A stretch of DNA of 64,000 nucleotides, from contig NZ_JOFQ01000002.1 in the NCBI RefSeq assembly GCF_000718305.1, positions 434,001 to 498,000 on the forward strand. Direction: 5' to 3'. This document shows, one piece after another, positions 7,491 through 15,661 of this stretch. This DNA is from Streptomyces niger. Its GTDB lineage: Bacteria; Actinomycetota; Actinomycetes; Streptomycetales; Streptomycetaceae. Each line of letters starts with the position of its first letter. The stretch's first letter is position 1. The position numbers and the translations under genes were made by a program. The notes under the pieces are model-generated. The model was not told where the DNA came from, ran no database searches, and worked only from the letters and a program-made list of their open reading frames with translations.

Positions 7491-8315
7491 ATGGCGGACG
7501 GCGGCGGGCAGGCGGAGTCGGGATCCCGGATCGACACCGGGGTCGCGCACAACGCGCGGGTCTGGAACCACTGGCTCGGCGGCAAGGACAACTACGCCGT
7601 GGACCGGCAGGTCGGCGACCACGTCACGGGGCTGTACCCGAGCATCGGCGACGTGGCCCGCGCCGACCGGGCCTTCCTCGGCCGCGCCGTGCGCCACCTC
7701 GCGGGGGAGGCCGGCATCCGGCAGTTCCTCGACATCGGGACCGGCCTGCCCACCGCCGACAACACCCACGAGGTCGCCCAGCGCGTCGCGCCCGACGCCC
7801 GCGTGGTCTACGTCGACAACGATCCGATCGTCCTCGCGCACGCCCGCGCGCTGCTCACCAGCGCACCCGGCGGCGCCACCGACTACATCGACGCCGACGC
7901 GCGGGACGCGGAGGCGATCCTCCAGGAGGCCGCCCACCTTCTGGACTTCTCCCGGCCCGTCGCGGTCATGCTCCTCGGCATCCTCAACTTCATCGTGGAC
8001 ACCGAACAGGCGCAGCGGACCGTGGACCGGCTGCTCGCCGCCGTGCCGTCCGGCAGCCACCTCGTCCTCACCCACCCCACCCTCGAACTGGGCGGCGCGG
8101 GCAACGCCGAGGCCATGCGCTTCTGGAACGAGAACGCCACCCCGCCGATCACCGCCCGCACCGGCGAGCGGATCGTCCGCTTCGCCGAGGGGCTGGAGTT
8201 GCTCCCGCCCGGCCTGGTCTCCTGCACCCGCTGGCGCCCGGACCCGGCCTCCGACGGCGATTCCGTCGAGCCGCCCGAGGTCGCCCAGTACGCCCTGGTG
8301 GCCCGCAAGCCCTGA
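7491..8315 (+). CDS. SAM-dependent methyltransferase, DUF574 type
   Basis: The 274-residue cytoplasmic protein belongs to the actinobacterial DUF574 methyltransferases, which are numerous in streptomycetes. The hallmark N-terminus IDTGVAHNARVWNHWLGGKD is intact. The SAM-binding motif follows as FLDIGTGLPT, with the acidic residue in VVYVDNDPIV closing it. The segment AVMLLGILNFI fits the late Rossmann strand. The substrate is unknown. I take the ATG at 7491, which follows GGAGGG by 12 bases and gives the family's usual length. An upstream in-frame start at 7446 would add 15 atypical residues. Confidence 0.88.
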   Translation: MADGGGQAESGSRIDTGVAHNARVWNHWLGGKDNYAVDRQVGDHVTGLYPSIGDVARADRAFLGRAVRHLAGEAGIRQFLDIGTGLPTADNTHEVAQRVAPDARVVYVDNDPIVLAHARALLTSAPGGATDYIDADARDAEAILQEAAHLLDFSRPVAVMLLGILNFIVDTEQAQRTVDRLLAAVPSGSHLVLTHPTLELGGAGNAEAMRFWNENATPPITARTGERIVRFAEGLELLPPGLVSCTRWRPDPASDGDSVEPPEVAQYALVARKP

Positions 8316-8418
8316 CGCGCGGCCGGTGCGCCCACCGGCGGGATGCCAACCGGGGGCCCGGGTGCGGGCGTTAGCGAGGCGTTAGTGGATCACCAGCTGC
8401 CCCGGCCAGGCTGCCGCC

Positions 8419-8658
8419 ATGCCGATCACCGTCCCCGCCCGCAGCGGCTCCCGCGCCCGCCGCACCGCCCTGGCCTCGGTGCTGGCCGTGGCGGCGCTGA
8501 CCCTGGCGGCCTGCCGGGACGACGGCACGGGTATCCGCCCCGCCCCCGCGTACTCCGGGCCCTCGAACCCTTCCGGCTCCGCGGAGTCCCCGCACACGTC
8601 CTCCTCGCGTACGCCGGCGCCGCCCTCCGCGCCGGCCACCGAGCCCTATCGGCCGTGA
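8419..8658 (+). CDS. small lipoprotein
   Basis: This is a 79-residue putative lipoprotein. After an Arg-rich start, a hydrophobic stretch ends in the lipobox TLAAC. The mature part of about 46 residues is a Pro/Ser/Thr/Ala-rich, probably disordered chain with no fold that I recognise. No ribosome-binding site precedes the ATG. An 11-bp-spaced direct repeat GCGTTAG (8368-8374 and 8379-8385) lies upstream and may belong to its control region. The clear signal and lipobox are the main support. The function is unknown. Confidence 0.6.
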   Translation: MPITVPARSGSRARRTALASVLAVAALTLAACRDDGTGIRPAPAYSGPSNPSGSAESPHTSSSRTPAPPSAPATEPYRP

Positions 8659-8770
8659 GGACGCGTACGCACGCACCCGCCCGGGCACACAAAGGGAGCG
8701 CACCCGACAAGTGATCAGCCGGCGCGGCCGTGGCAGTTCCGGGTCCCCGCCGGCGCGGAGAGGAGCAGCG

Positions 8771-9445
8771 GTGGCCAGGACACTCGTGGTGGTCGGTGCC
8801 GGGCCGGGACGGGGCATGGGCGTGGCCCGCGCTTTCGGGCGCAAGGGCTTCCGCATCGCCCTCATCGCCCGCACGAAGGACCGGCTGGACACCCAGGTCG
8901 CCGAGCTCGCCGGGCTGGACATCCCCGCGGCCGCGTTCCCCGCCGACATCCGGGACCGGGACGCGCTCGCCGCCGCGCTCGCGCAGGCGACCGAGACGCT
9001 GGGCCCGCCCGACGTCCTGGACTACGGCCCGGGCCCGTCCGGCCCGATCACGCACGCCGTGCAGACCACCGCGGCCTCCGCGACCGCCCAGTTCACCCTC
9101 TACACCCTGGGCGCGATCACCGCCGTCGGCCAGGTCCTCCCCGACATGCTGGCCCGCGGCTCCGGCACCCTCCTGTTCACCACCGGCCCCGCGGCCACCA
9201 CCGCGGCCCCGTCCGAGGCCAACGCCGGCCTCGCCATGGCCGCGCTGCGCAACTACGCCCACTCACTCCACGCCGAACTCGCCCCGCACGACATCCACGT
9301 CGGCACCGTCACCCTGACCGCCCCACCGAAAACCCCGGAAGCAGCCGACACCCTCGGCGACCACTACTACGCACTGCACGACCGCCGGACCCCACCCGAG
9401 ACCACCCTCACCCCCACCGGCACCACCTCCCGGCCGCCCGCCTGA
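8771..9445 (+). CDS. SDR-fold protein lacking the catalytic Tyr-Lys pair
   Basis: This 224-residue Rossmann-fold protein has the N-terminal nucleotide-binding signature GAGPGRGMG and the following ALIARTKDRLD segment of short-chain dehydrogenases. The segment that should hold YxxxK reads NAGLAMAALRNYAHSLHAEL. Aligned on AALRN, the tyrosine position is Ala and the lysine position is Met. Classical SDR catalysis is therefore unlikely; it may bind NAD(P)(H) as a sensor or act by another route. GGAGAGGAG stands five bases before the GTG at 8771, so I prefer that start to the in-frame GTG at 8711. The C-terminus is Pro/Thr-rich and overlaps the end of a minus-strand ORF by 38 bp. Confidence 0.8.
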   Translation: MARTLVVVGAGPGRGMGVARAFGRKGFRIALIARTKDRLDTQVAELAGLDIPAAAFPADIRDRDALAAALAQATETLGPPDVLDYGPGPSGPITHAVQTTAASATAQFTLYTLGAITAVGQVLPDMLARGSGTLLFTTGPAATTAAPSEANAGLAMAALRNYAHSLHAELAPHDIHVGTVTLTAPPKTPEAADTLGDHYYALHDRRTPPETTLTPTGTTSRPPA

Positions 9446-9689
9446 GCCGCACCGACCCGAGCATCCGGGCCACACCGGCGTCCGCGACACCGTGGTGATC
9501 GCGACATCGCGGTTGTCGGCGGCCGCCCAGGGTGACCGGCACCCCAACCGCGCCATGTTCCGTGACCGCGCTCGATGATCGCCGGGTCGTGATTTTCCCT
9601 GAATTACCCATCACGTCGAGATGGCCCATGAACATTCCGTCGGCGATGTCGTCCTGATCGGGATGTACGGTGAAGCGGAACTCAGGCAT
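9408..9689 (-). CDS. hypothetical protein, probably truncated or rearranged
   Basis: The ATG at 9689 overlaps the stop of the upstream membrane protein gene, and AAGGGT lies seven bases before it, so the two appear translationally coupled. The first 35 residues (MPEFRFTVHPDQDDIADGMF and on) look like a genuine protein start. From about residue 36 on, composition turns into Arg/Gly/Val-rich sequence without structure, and the ORF runs into the 3' end of the opposing SDR gene. I suspect that only the N-terminus is original and that the rest is chance read-through after a deletion. The function is unknown. Confidence 0.4.
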   Translation of the reverse strand: MPEFRFTVHPDQDDIADGMFMGHLDVMGNSGKITTRRSSSAVTEHGAVGVPVTLGGRRQPRCRDHHGVADAGVARMLGSVRLRRAAGRWCRWG

Positions 9690-10365
9690 TGTGGCCACCC
9701 TTGCGGTCGAATTCTCGGACCAATTCCTCGGTGATGGGCTCGCCGCTGATCCAGGCCGACCTGGCGCGGTGCCACGCCGCTTCGCTCACGCCCTTCGGGC
9801 GCCCCTGCACGTTCAAGAATTCGTGCCGCGGAAGTACGGCGATGAGGTAATCCGGTCGCCCGCGCAGCGTGATGACGCCGCCGAATCGAGGGTCGCCGGC
9901 AAACTGGAAACCCTGCTCGGACGCCTTGCTCAAGGTGCGGCGCCATTTCGGTCCCGGTGTGGACCGCCGGGCAATCACCGTGACGTTCTTCTCAGGCTCG
10001 TCCGGATTGGGGATGTGAAGGCGTTTGTACTCGTCCCCGTGGCCCGATCCGCCCGCTTTCGCCATGCGGACGGGTGCGGGCGTGACGTCTTGCCAGGGGT
10101 AGGCCGCCAGGACCCGTTTCATGCCCTTCAACTGGTCCTGGCGGCGCGAGAGCGCAGCTATGCACAGTACCGGCGGGACGGCCAGCAGGCAGTACAGGTA
10201 CATGAGCGGGCTCGCATCACCGCCGATCTCCACCGCGACAACCAGGAGCACGAAGGTCGCGACGGTCAAGAGGATCAACGACCACAGGACTTGCCGCCTT
10301 GCTCTGCGCCATGCCCGCAGCGTATCCGGGTCGTGCAAAGCGCCCTGTGGTGATGTTTCCGACAT
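9682..10365 (-). CDS. membrane protein of unknown function
   Basis: The 227-residue protein has a short charged N-terminus and then two closely spaced hydrophobic segments (VLWSLILLTVATFVLLVVAV, and MYLYCLLAVPPVLCIAAL). A cytoplasmic or external soluble part of about 150 residues follows. That part has beta-like motifs such as GVITLRGRPDYLIAVLPRHE and no domain I know. Codon choice is less GC-rich than in the neighbours, as is the 280-bp stretch upstream. Horizontal gain is possible. I chose the ATG at 10365; an ATG 72 bases upstream gives an unlikely Arg/Cys-rich extension. It overlaps the next small gene by a few bases. Confidence 0.6.
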   Translation of the reverse strand: MSETSPQGALHDPDTLRAWRRARRQVLWSLILLTVATFVLLVVAVEIGGDASPLMYLYCLLAVPPVLCIAALSRRQDQLKGMKRVLAAYPWQDVTPAPVRMAKAGGSGHGDEYKRLHIPNPDEPEKNVTVIARRSTPGPKWRRTLSKASEQGFQFAGDPRFGGVITLRGRPDYLIAVLPRHEFLNVQGRPKGVSEAAWHRARSAWISGEPITEELVREFDRKGGHNA

Positions 10366-10643
10366 GGAGTGGCAATTCCCTGCGGTGGTAAGGCTCGTGG
10401 CTCGCCGAACTCGCCGCATGGAAGCCGCAGCCGACATGGACGGCGGGCACCGACCCTACCAATGCCGCATTCCTATTCTTCGGATCGCAGGCGGTGCCGA
10501 TGCCTTGCGCACGACAGAGGGGAGCTGCCGGCTGACTTTCGGGCCCTTATGGGGCCCTTTATCGCCATGTTCGGTTCAGGGGCGAATTGTCGGCACCGTG
10601 CCCGCTGTGAGGCACAGGACCGGACCGAGGGGCGGGGCGACTG

Positions 10644-11303
10644 TCAGCCGTCCGCGCGGGCCACTCCCACCGGGCAGGAGACGCCTGTGCCGCCGATGCC
10701 GCAATAGCCCGCGGGGTTCTTGTCGAGGTACTGCTGGTGGTAGGGCTCGGCGGGGTAGAAGGGGCCCGCGGGGAGGAGTTCGGTGGTGATGTCGCCGTAG
10801 CCGGAGGCCGCGAGGACCTTCTGGTAGGCGTCGCGGGAGGCCTCGGCGGTCTGCTGCTGGGCGGGGGAGTGGGTGTAGATCGCGGAGCGGTACTGGGTGC
10901 CGACGTCGTTGCCCTGGCGGAAGCCCTGGGTGGGGTCGTGGGACTCCCAGAAGACCTTGAGGAGGGTCTCGTAGGAGACCTTCGACGGGTCGAAGACGAC
11001 GCGGACCGCTTCGGTGTGGCCGGTGTGGCCGCTGCAGACCTCTTCGTACGAGGGGTTCGGGGTGTGGCCGCCCTGGTAGCCGACGAGGGTGGTCCACACG
11101 CCGTCGGTCTGCCAGAACTTGCGCTCGGCGCCCCAGAAGCAGCCCAGGCCGAAGTCGGCCACCTCGAAGCCCTCCGGGTACGGCCCGAGAAGGGAATTGC
11201 CGAGGACGGTGTGGCGCTCGGGGACCGTGAACTCCGGCTCGGCGCGGCCCTTCAGTGCCTCCTCGGCGGAGGGGAGGTGGTTCTTGAAGCGGGAGAACAG
11301 CAT
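10644..11303 (-). CDS. msrA: peptide-methionine (S)-S-oxide reductase
   Basis: The 219-residue cytoplasmic enzyme reduces the S-epimer of methionine sulfoxide in proteins and free methionine. The catalytic motif GCFWG is present with nucleophile Cys55, followed by the ER and the [20 protein letters not shown] region typical of the family. [19 protein letters not shown] is also standard. Resolving cysteines are probably those in [12 protein letters not shown] near the C-terminus. There is no signal peptide. The gene is the only one on this strand for about 100 bp either side. Confidence 0.95.
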   Translation of the reverse strand: MLFSRFKNHLPSAEEALKGRAEPEFTVPERHTVLGNSLLGPYPEGFEVADFGLGCFWGAERKFWQTDGVWTTLVGYQGGHTPNPSYEEVCSGHTGHTEAVRVVFDPSKVSYETLLKVFWESHDPTQGFRQGNDVGTQYRSAIYTHSPAQQQTAEASRDAYQKVLAASGYGDITTELLPAGPFYPAEPYHQQYLDKNPAGYCGIGGTGVSCPVGVARADG

Positions 11304-11414
11304 CGCGATCAGGCTCCGGAGAAGAGAGGGAGGGACGGGCGTCGTTCCGGGAACGTTCCGGGCGGGGCGGGAATTCCAGGGCGGAAATCCCGGGTGGGAG
11401 CCCAGGGGCGGGCG

Positions 11415-12557
11415 TCAGGACGGCGGGAGGGTGGCCGGGGAGCCGCCCTGGGACTCCCAGCCGTCGACGGCCAGCGCCCGGTAGGTGGCGTAGACGGCGG
11501 CCGGTTGCGCGGCGTACGACCAGGGCACGGCGCCCACGTGGCCGTCGACGTGACGCAGCTGCTCCATGGCCTCGGCGTACCGCTCCGCCTGGACGAGGAA
11601 CCAGACCAGGAGATGGCGTACGTGCGGTGCCACCGGATGGTCGGCGGGCGCCTGGCGCAGCGCGTAGTGCGCGCCCTCGATGGCGCGCTCGACCACCGCG
11701 CTCTGGAAGAGGCTGCGGACCATGTTGGCCTCGGGGAGGTGGTCGAAGACGGAGAAGAGGGGGAGGGCGGGGAGGAGCGACTTCGCGGGGGCGCCCGCGG
11801 CGGCGCGCTCGGTGAACGCGTCCGCGTCCTCCTTGCTGCCGTGCCACTTCTCCGACCAGTACGGGAGCGCGGCGAGGTGCGCGCCCATGTGGTGCGGTGC
11901 GCGCTGGACGACCTTGGACCACAGCTCTTCGTAGTCGGGGCGGCGGTCGCCGAGGCCGCGGGCCACGGCCAGCTCGATGATGTACGGGACCGGGCTGCCG
12001 GGCGCCAGCAGGCGGGCTTCCTGGCAGACCGTGCGAGCCTCCTCGAGGATCATGCGGAAGTCCTGGGAGCCGGGGTCGCGGAGCGCCTGGACGACGAGGA
12101 ACTGCGCGTGCGTCTGCGCGCCGCCGGAGTCCTTGGGCTTCTCGGAGCGCCAGGTGCGCAGCCAGATGCCGCCGCGGGAGCCGCCCGGTGCGTCGGTGTG
12201 CGGACCCGGCGCGCCGTCCTGTGCGGGCGCCGCCGCAAAGGCCGCCGCGCCCGCCAGGGTCTGCACGCGCTGCCACCGGCGCTCGTCGCCCTCCGGCGTG
12301 CCCGCCAGCAGCCGGGACGCCGGCTGCCAGTCCTGCGTACGCGCGATCTCGGCCAGCGTCTCCGCCAGCTCCGGGTCGGGCCCCGGCAGCCGTACGTCCA
12401 GCTGCTCGGCGGGGACGAAGCCGTAGTCCGCCATCGGGTCGGCGGCCGCCGCCATGCCCCGGCCGGCCTGCTGCAACGCGCGCCGGCGCCGGAGCAGGGG
12501 GTAGCCGACGACCCCGGCGAAGGCGAGGAGGGCGAGGAGAAGGAGCAGTACGTCCAT
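11415..12557 (-). CDS. membrane-anchored TPR-like protein
   Basis: This 380-residue protein starts with one transmembrane helix (LLLLLALLAFAGVVGYPLL) followed by RRRR, so the bulk should be cytoplasmic. The rest is a helical-repeat region resembling tetratricopeptide repeats (for example APHVRHLLVWFLVQAERYAEAMEQLRHV). No enzymatic motif is seen. It may act as a scaffold. A longer frame runs upstream to 12791, but those 78 residues are Pro/Arg-rich and match the G-rich intergenic DNA, so I set the start at the ATG of MDVLLLL (12557). It is divergent from the cystathionine gamma-synthase gene. Confidence 0.75.
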   Translation of the reverse strand: MDVLLLLLALLAFAGVVGYPLLRRRRALQQAGRGMAAAADPMADYGFVPAEQLDVRLPGPDPELAETLAEIARTQDWQPASRLLAGTPEGDERRWQRVQTLAGAAAFAAAPAQDGAPGPHTDAPGGSRGGIWLRTWRSEKPKDSGGAQTHAQFLVVQALRDPGSQDFRMILEEARTVCQEARLLAPGSPVPYIIELAVARGLGDRRPDYEELWSKVVQRAPHHMGAHLAALPYWSEKWHGSKEDADAFTERAAAGAPAKSLLPALPLFSVFDHLPEANMVRSLFQSAVVERAIEGAHYALRQAPADHPVAPHVRHLLVWFLVQAERYAEAMEQLRHVDGHVGAVPWSYAAQPAAVYATYRALAVDGWESQGGSPATLPPS

Positions 12558-12633
12558 GAGGAGTGGTTTCCCGATCGGGTCGTCAGGCGCGCGGCGCCGG
12601 GCGGCGCGGGCGGTGCGGTGGCTTTCCGGGCTC

Positions 12634-12712
12634 GTCGGTGGTCGGCGGTCGGTGGCGGGGGCGGTGGTCGGTGGCGGGGGGCGGTGGCCCGTGGGGGCGG
12701 GCTCGTGGGTGT
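12634..12712 (+). repeat. G-rich direct-repeat region in a divergent promoter
   Basis: The plus strand is a nearly unbroken series of G-runs. The 14-mer GGTCGGTGGCGGGG occurs at 12647-12660 and again at 12666-12679, with a 19-bp period, followed by GGGGGGCGGTGG. It lies in the 232-bp gap between the divergent TPR-like and cystathionine gamma-synthase genes. G-quadruplex formation is plausible. Confidence 0.55.
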
Positions 12713-12789
12713 CCACTTGTATCCACTCTCCAGCGAACCAGAAAGTTCCTGGGCGTGCGCCGGCGCCGGTACGACTACCCTCGGCAGAC

Positions 12790-13950
12790 ATGAGTGATCA
12801 GCGCGGACAGCGCCATCAGCACTTCGAAACCCTCGCCATCCACGCGGGGCAGGAAGCGGACCGGACGACGGGCGCGGTATCGGTGCCCATTTACCAGGTC
12901 TCGACGTACAAGCAGGACGGAGTGGGGGGTCTGCGCGGCGGCTACGAGTACAGCCGCAGCGCCAACCCGACGCGTACGGCCCTGGAGGAGAACCTCGCGG
13001 CCCTGGACGGCGGCCGCCGCGGCCTCGCCTTCGCCTCGGGACTCGCCGCCGAGGACTGCCTGTTGCGGACCCTGCTCGTCCCCGGCGACCACGTCGTCAT
13101 CCCGGACGACGCCTACGGCGGCACGTTCCGCCTCTTCGCCAAGGTCGCCGAGCGCTGGGGCGTGGAGTGGTCGGTGGCCTCCTCCTCCGATCCGCAGGCC
13201 GTACGGGAAGCGATCCGGCCGCGTACGAAGGCCATCTGGGTCGAGACGCCCAGCAACCCGCTGCTCGGCATCACCGACATCGCGGCCCTCGCCGACGTGG
13301 CGCGCACCGCGGGCGCCAAGCTGGTGGTCGACAACACCTTCGCCAGCCCTTATCTGCAGCAGCCGCTCGCCCTCGGTGCCGACGTGGTCGTCTACTCCAC
13401 CACCAAGTACATGGGCGGCCACTCCGACGTGGTGGGTGGCGCGCTGGTCGTCGACGACGACGCGCTCGGCGAGGAGCTGGCCTTCCACCAGAACGCCATG
13501 GGCGCGATCGCCGGGCCGTTCGACGCCTGGCTCGTGATGCGCGGCATCAAGACGCTCGCCGTACGGATGGACCGGCACAGCGCCAACGCGGCGCGGGTCG
13601 CCGAGCTGCTGACCGCGCACCCGAAGGTGACCAAGGTCTACTACCCGGGCCTGCCCGACCACCCCGGCCACGAGATCGCGGCGAAGCAGATGCGGTCCTT
13701 CGGCGGCATGGTGTCCTTCCAGGTCGCGGGCGGCGAGCAGGCCGCGGTCGACGTCTGCGACCGCGCTCAGCTCTTCACCCTGGGCGAGTCGCTGGGCGGC
13801 GTGGAGTCGCTGATCGAGCACCCCGGCCGGATGACGCACGCCTCGGCGGCGGGCTCCGCGCTGGAGGTACCGGCCGACCTGGTCCGCCTCTCGGTCGGCA
13901 TCGAGTCCGTCGACGATCTGCTCGCGGACCTGACGCAGGCACTGGGCTGA
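12790..13950 (+). CDS. metB: cystathionine gamma-synthase (Cys/Met metabolism PLP enzyme)
   Basis: The 386-residue cytoplasmic PLP enzyme joins an O-activated homoserine to cysteine in methionine synthesis. The cofactor lysine is Lys206 in VYSTTKYMGGH. Other family marks are YEYSRSANPTR (52-62), the PLP-ring segment ASGLAAEDC and the Asp of DNTFASPYLQQP. Closely related cystathionine gamma-lyases share all these features, so the opposite reaction cannot be excluded. There is no ribosome-binding site. TACCCT at 12776-12781 ends eight bases before the ATG, which suggests a leaderless transcript. It is a single-gene unit. Confidence 0.9.
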   Translation: MSDQRGQRHQHFETLAIHAGQEADRTTGAVSVPIYQVSTYKQDGVGGLRGGYEYSRSANPTRTALEENLAALDGGRRGLAFASGLAAEDCLLRTLLVPGDHVVIPDDAYGGTFRLFAKVAERWGVEWSVASSSDPQAVREAIRPRTKAIWVETPSNPLLGITDIAALADVARTAGAKLVVDNTFASPYLQQPLALGADVVVYSTTKYMGGHSDVVGGALVVDDDALGEELAFHQNAMGAIAGPFDAWLVMRGIKTLAVRMDRHSANAARVAELLTAHPKVTKVYYPGLPDHPGHEIAAKQMRSFGGMVSFQVAGGEQAAVDVCDRAQLFTLGESLGGVESLIEHPGRMTHASAAGSALEVPADLVRLSVGIESVDDLLADLTQALG

Positions 13951-14111
13951 CCCTTCAGGACGCAGGGCCTGGGGTGACCCAGGAGGTACCGGAAACGGTG
14001 CTCCGGGGCGCACCGGCCGTGCGGCGTGACGGGTGCTCCGGGGCGCCGCACCACGAGCGGCAGCGCCCCGGAAGCCGGTCGTCCCGGGGAGCGGTCGTCC
14101 CGGCGCGCCCC

Positions 14112-14363
14112 TCACCACCCTTCCAGCGGCGGTGTGGTGTGTGTCGGCGGCGGCGTCCACGGCTGCTGGGTGGCGGCCCAGACCGTGAGGGCCAGGGCCG
14201 CCAGGAACAGCAGCAGCCAGCCGGCCCGGCTCAGTGCGCGGCGCCGCGCCAGCAGGCGGCGCCCGCGTACGGCGGCGCGCAGCGCGAGGTCGGGCGGGAC
14301 GAGGGGGTGCGGCCCGTCGAGCATCCGCCGCACCTCGGCCTCCTTGCGGTCGGGCGGGCTCAC
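14112..14363 (-). CDS. small single-pass membrane protein coupled to a sigma factor
   Basis: The ORF gives 83 residues. The start GTG at 14363 overlaps the stop of the sigma-factor gene in the four bases GTGA, a strong sign of coupled translation. The first 45 residues are hydrophilic and Arg-rich (RKEAEVRRMLDGPHPLVPPD). One transmembrane helix follows (GWLLLFLAALALTVWAA), then a short Pro/Thr-rich outer tail. The layout, with an inner N-terminal region and a single membrane helix, fits an anti-sigma factor or membrane tether, but no zinc-binding HxxxCxxC motif is present. A much longer in-frame ORF upstream is a shadow of the sigma gene. Confidence 0.65.
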   Translation of the reverse strand: MSPPDRKEAEVRRMLDGPHPLVPPDLALRAAVRGRRLLARRRALSRAGWLLLFLAALALTVWAATQQPWTPPPTHTTPPLEGW

Positions 14364-14851
14364 GGCGCCACCGCCCCGGCGCCCGGGGAGGCGGCCGGGG
14401 GCGCGGTGGAGCGCCGGATGCTGCGCATCTCGGCGATCGCCCGTAAGCACAGCGCGTGCACCCGTTCGGCGGGCAGGCCCAGCAGGGCAGCGGTCTGCTC
14501 CTCGGCCACGCCCTCGTACAGCCGGAGGACGAGAACGAGCCGTTCCTGGGGCGGGAGCCGGTCCAGCAGGCCGCCGCGCGGTCGCCGGTGGCGCCGGGCC
14601 GTACGGGTGAACTCCGCGGCCAGCTCCTGGCGGGTGCGGTCGTAGGGATCCTCGCCGCGCAGCCGGTCCCAGTACGCGTACGTACGGGACAGCGCGACGG
14701 TCAGCAGCTCCTCGGCGACCGGGGCCGGGGCGCCGGGCGGTTCGCCGGTCAGCAGCGTGGCCGTGTGCAGCAGCCGGCCCGCCGCGCCCGCCACGAAGGC
14801 TTCGAACTCCCGGGCACGACGGCACTCCCGAGCAGACTGCCGCTCTCGCAC
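14360..14851 (-). CDS. ECF-like RNA polymerase sigma factor
   Basis: The 163-residue protein resembles the short ECF sigma factors of actinobacteria. Region 2-like sequence is EFEAFVAGAAGRLLHTATLL followed by LSRTYAYWDRL. Region 4 is LPPQERLVLVLRLYEGVAEEQTAALLGL and on through ERVHALCLRAIAEMR, a helix-turn-helix that would contact the -35 element. Region 2 is degenerate: the usual DLVQE helix reads PVAEELLTVA, so core binding or promoter opening may be altered. GGAGG stands four bases before the GTG start. The downstream overlapping gene encodes a small membrane protein that may control it. Confidence 0.8.
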   Translation of the reverse strand: MRERQSARECRRAREFEAFVAGAAGRLLHTATLLTGEPPGAPAPVAEELLTVALSRTYAYWDRLRGEDPYDRTRQELAAEFTRTARRHRRPRGGLLDRLPPQERLVLVLRLYEGVAEEQTAALLGLPAERVHALCLRAIAEMRSIRRSTAPPAASPGAGAVAP

Positions 14852-15005
14852 AGCGCCTCCCGCCTAGGGGCCCGGCCCAGGGGGCCGGCCCAGGGCCTCG
14901 CGGGCCCGGCGGCCCGGCGATGGCTCCATGGCACGGCAGCGCGGGCACGGCGGTCAAGAGCCGTGCGGCAGGCGGCGCGGTCCTGGGGGCGCGCCCCAGG
15001 AGGGC

Positions 15006-15506
15006 TCAGGAAGCCGGCGTCCCCGGGGACAGCGAGGCCGTCACCGTCGAGAGCGAGACATTGAAGCGCGTCAGGAGCGTGGTGAAGGCGTTGCGCTCCT
15101 CCTCGCTCCACTCCTCTGTGACCAGTGCCATCAGTTCACGGCGCGAGGCACGCACCTCCTCCAGGCGGGCGCGGCCGCGCTCGGAGAGCTGCAGGACGAC
15201 TGCGCGCCCGTCCTCGGGGTGCGAGGCGCGGGTGACCAGTCCGCCGTCGACCAGCGGCGCGACCTGACGGGTGACCGTCGAGGAGTCGATGCCCATGCCG
15301 GCGGCCAGGGCCTTGACGCCCATCGCGCCCTCCTGGTCGAGCCGGTTGAGCAGCAGGTAGGCGGCGCGGTCCATGGAGTTGCGCGCCTGCCCGACACCGC
15401 CGAGCCGGCTCTGTTCGGCGCGGCGGGCGAAGACGGCCACTTGGTGTTGCAGCGCGTCGAGGAGAGCGGAATCGATGTGGGTCGTCATGTCCGAAGAGGT
15501 GGGCAT
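15006..15506 (-). CDS. MarR family transcriptional regulator
   Basis: The 166-residue winged-helix DNA-binding protein has the MarR core: RAAYLLLNRLDQEGAMGVKA, the recognition part DSSTVTRQVAPLVDGGLVTR, and the wing with HPEDGRAVVLQLSERGR. It should bind DNA as a dimer and release it on binding a small phenolic or other ligand. It is divergent from the threonine ammonia-lyase gene, with about 155 bp between the two starts. A second possible start is the ATG at 15488 (MTTHIDS); neither has a clear ribosome-binding site. Confidence 0.88.
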   Translation of the reverse strand: MPTSSDMTTHIDSALLDALQHQVAVFARRAEQSRLGGVGQARNSMDRAAYLLLNRLDQEGAMGVKALAAGMGIDSSTVTRQVAPLVDGGLVTRASHPEDGRAVVLQLSERGRARLEEVRASRRELMALVTEEWSEEERNAFTTLLTRFNVSLSTVTASLSPGTPAS

Positions 15507-15661
15507 GGCCGGTTGCTCGCTTCATGGAGGTGCGTACGGATTGGGGGACAGAGTACGCGGCCCGCGCGAGGACCGTACCGGCGCTGACCAAAGATGTACG
15601 GCTGCGGGCGGGTACGCGGTCTGTGGACGCCCGCCCCGGCGCGAGCTGTAAGACTGGCGCC

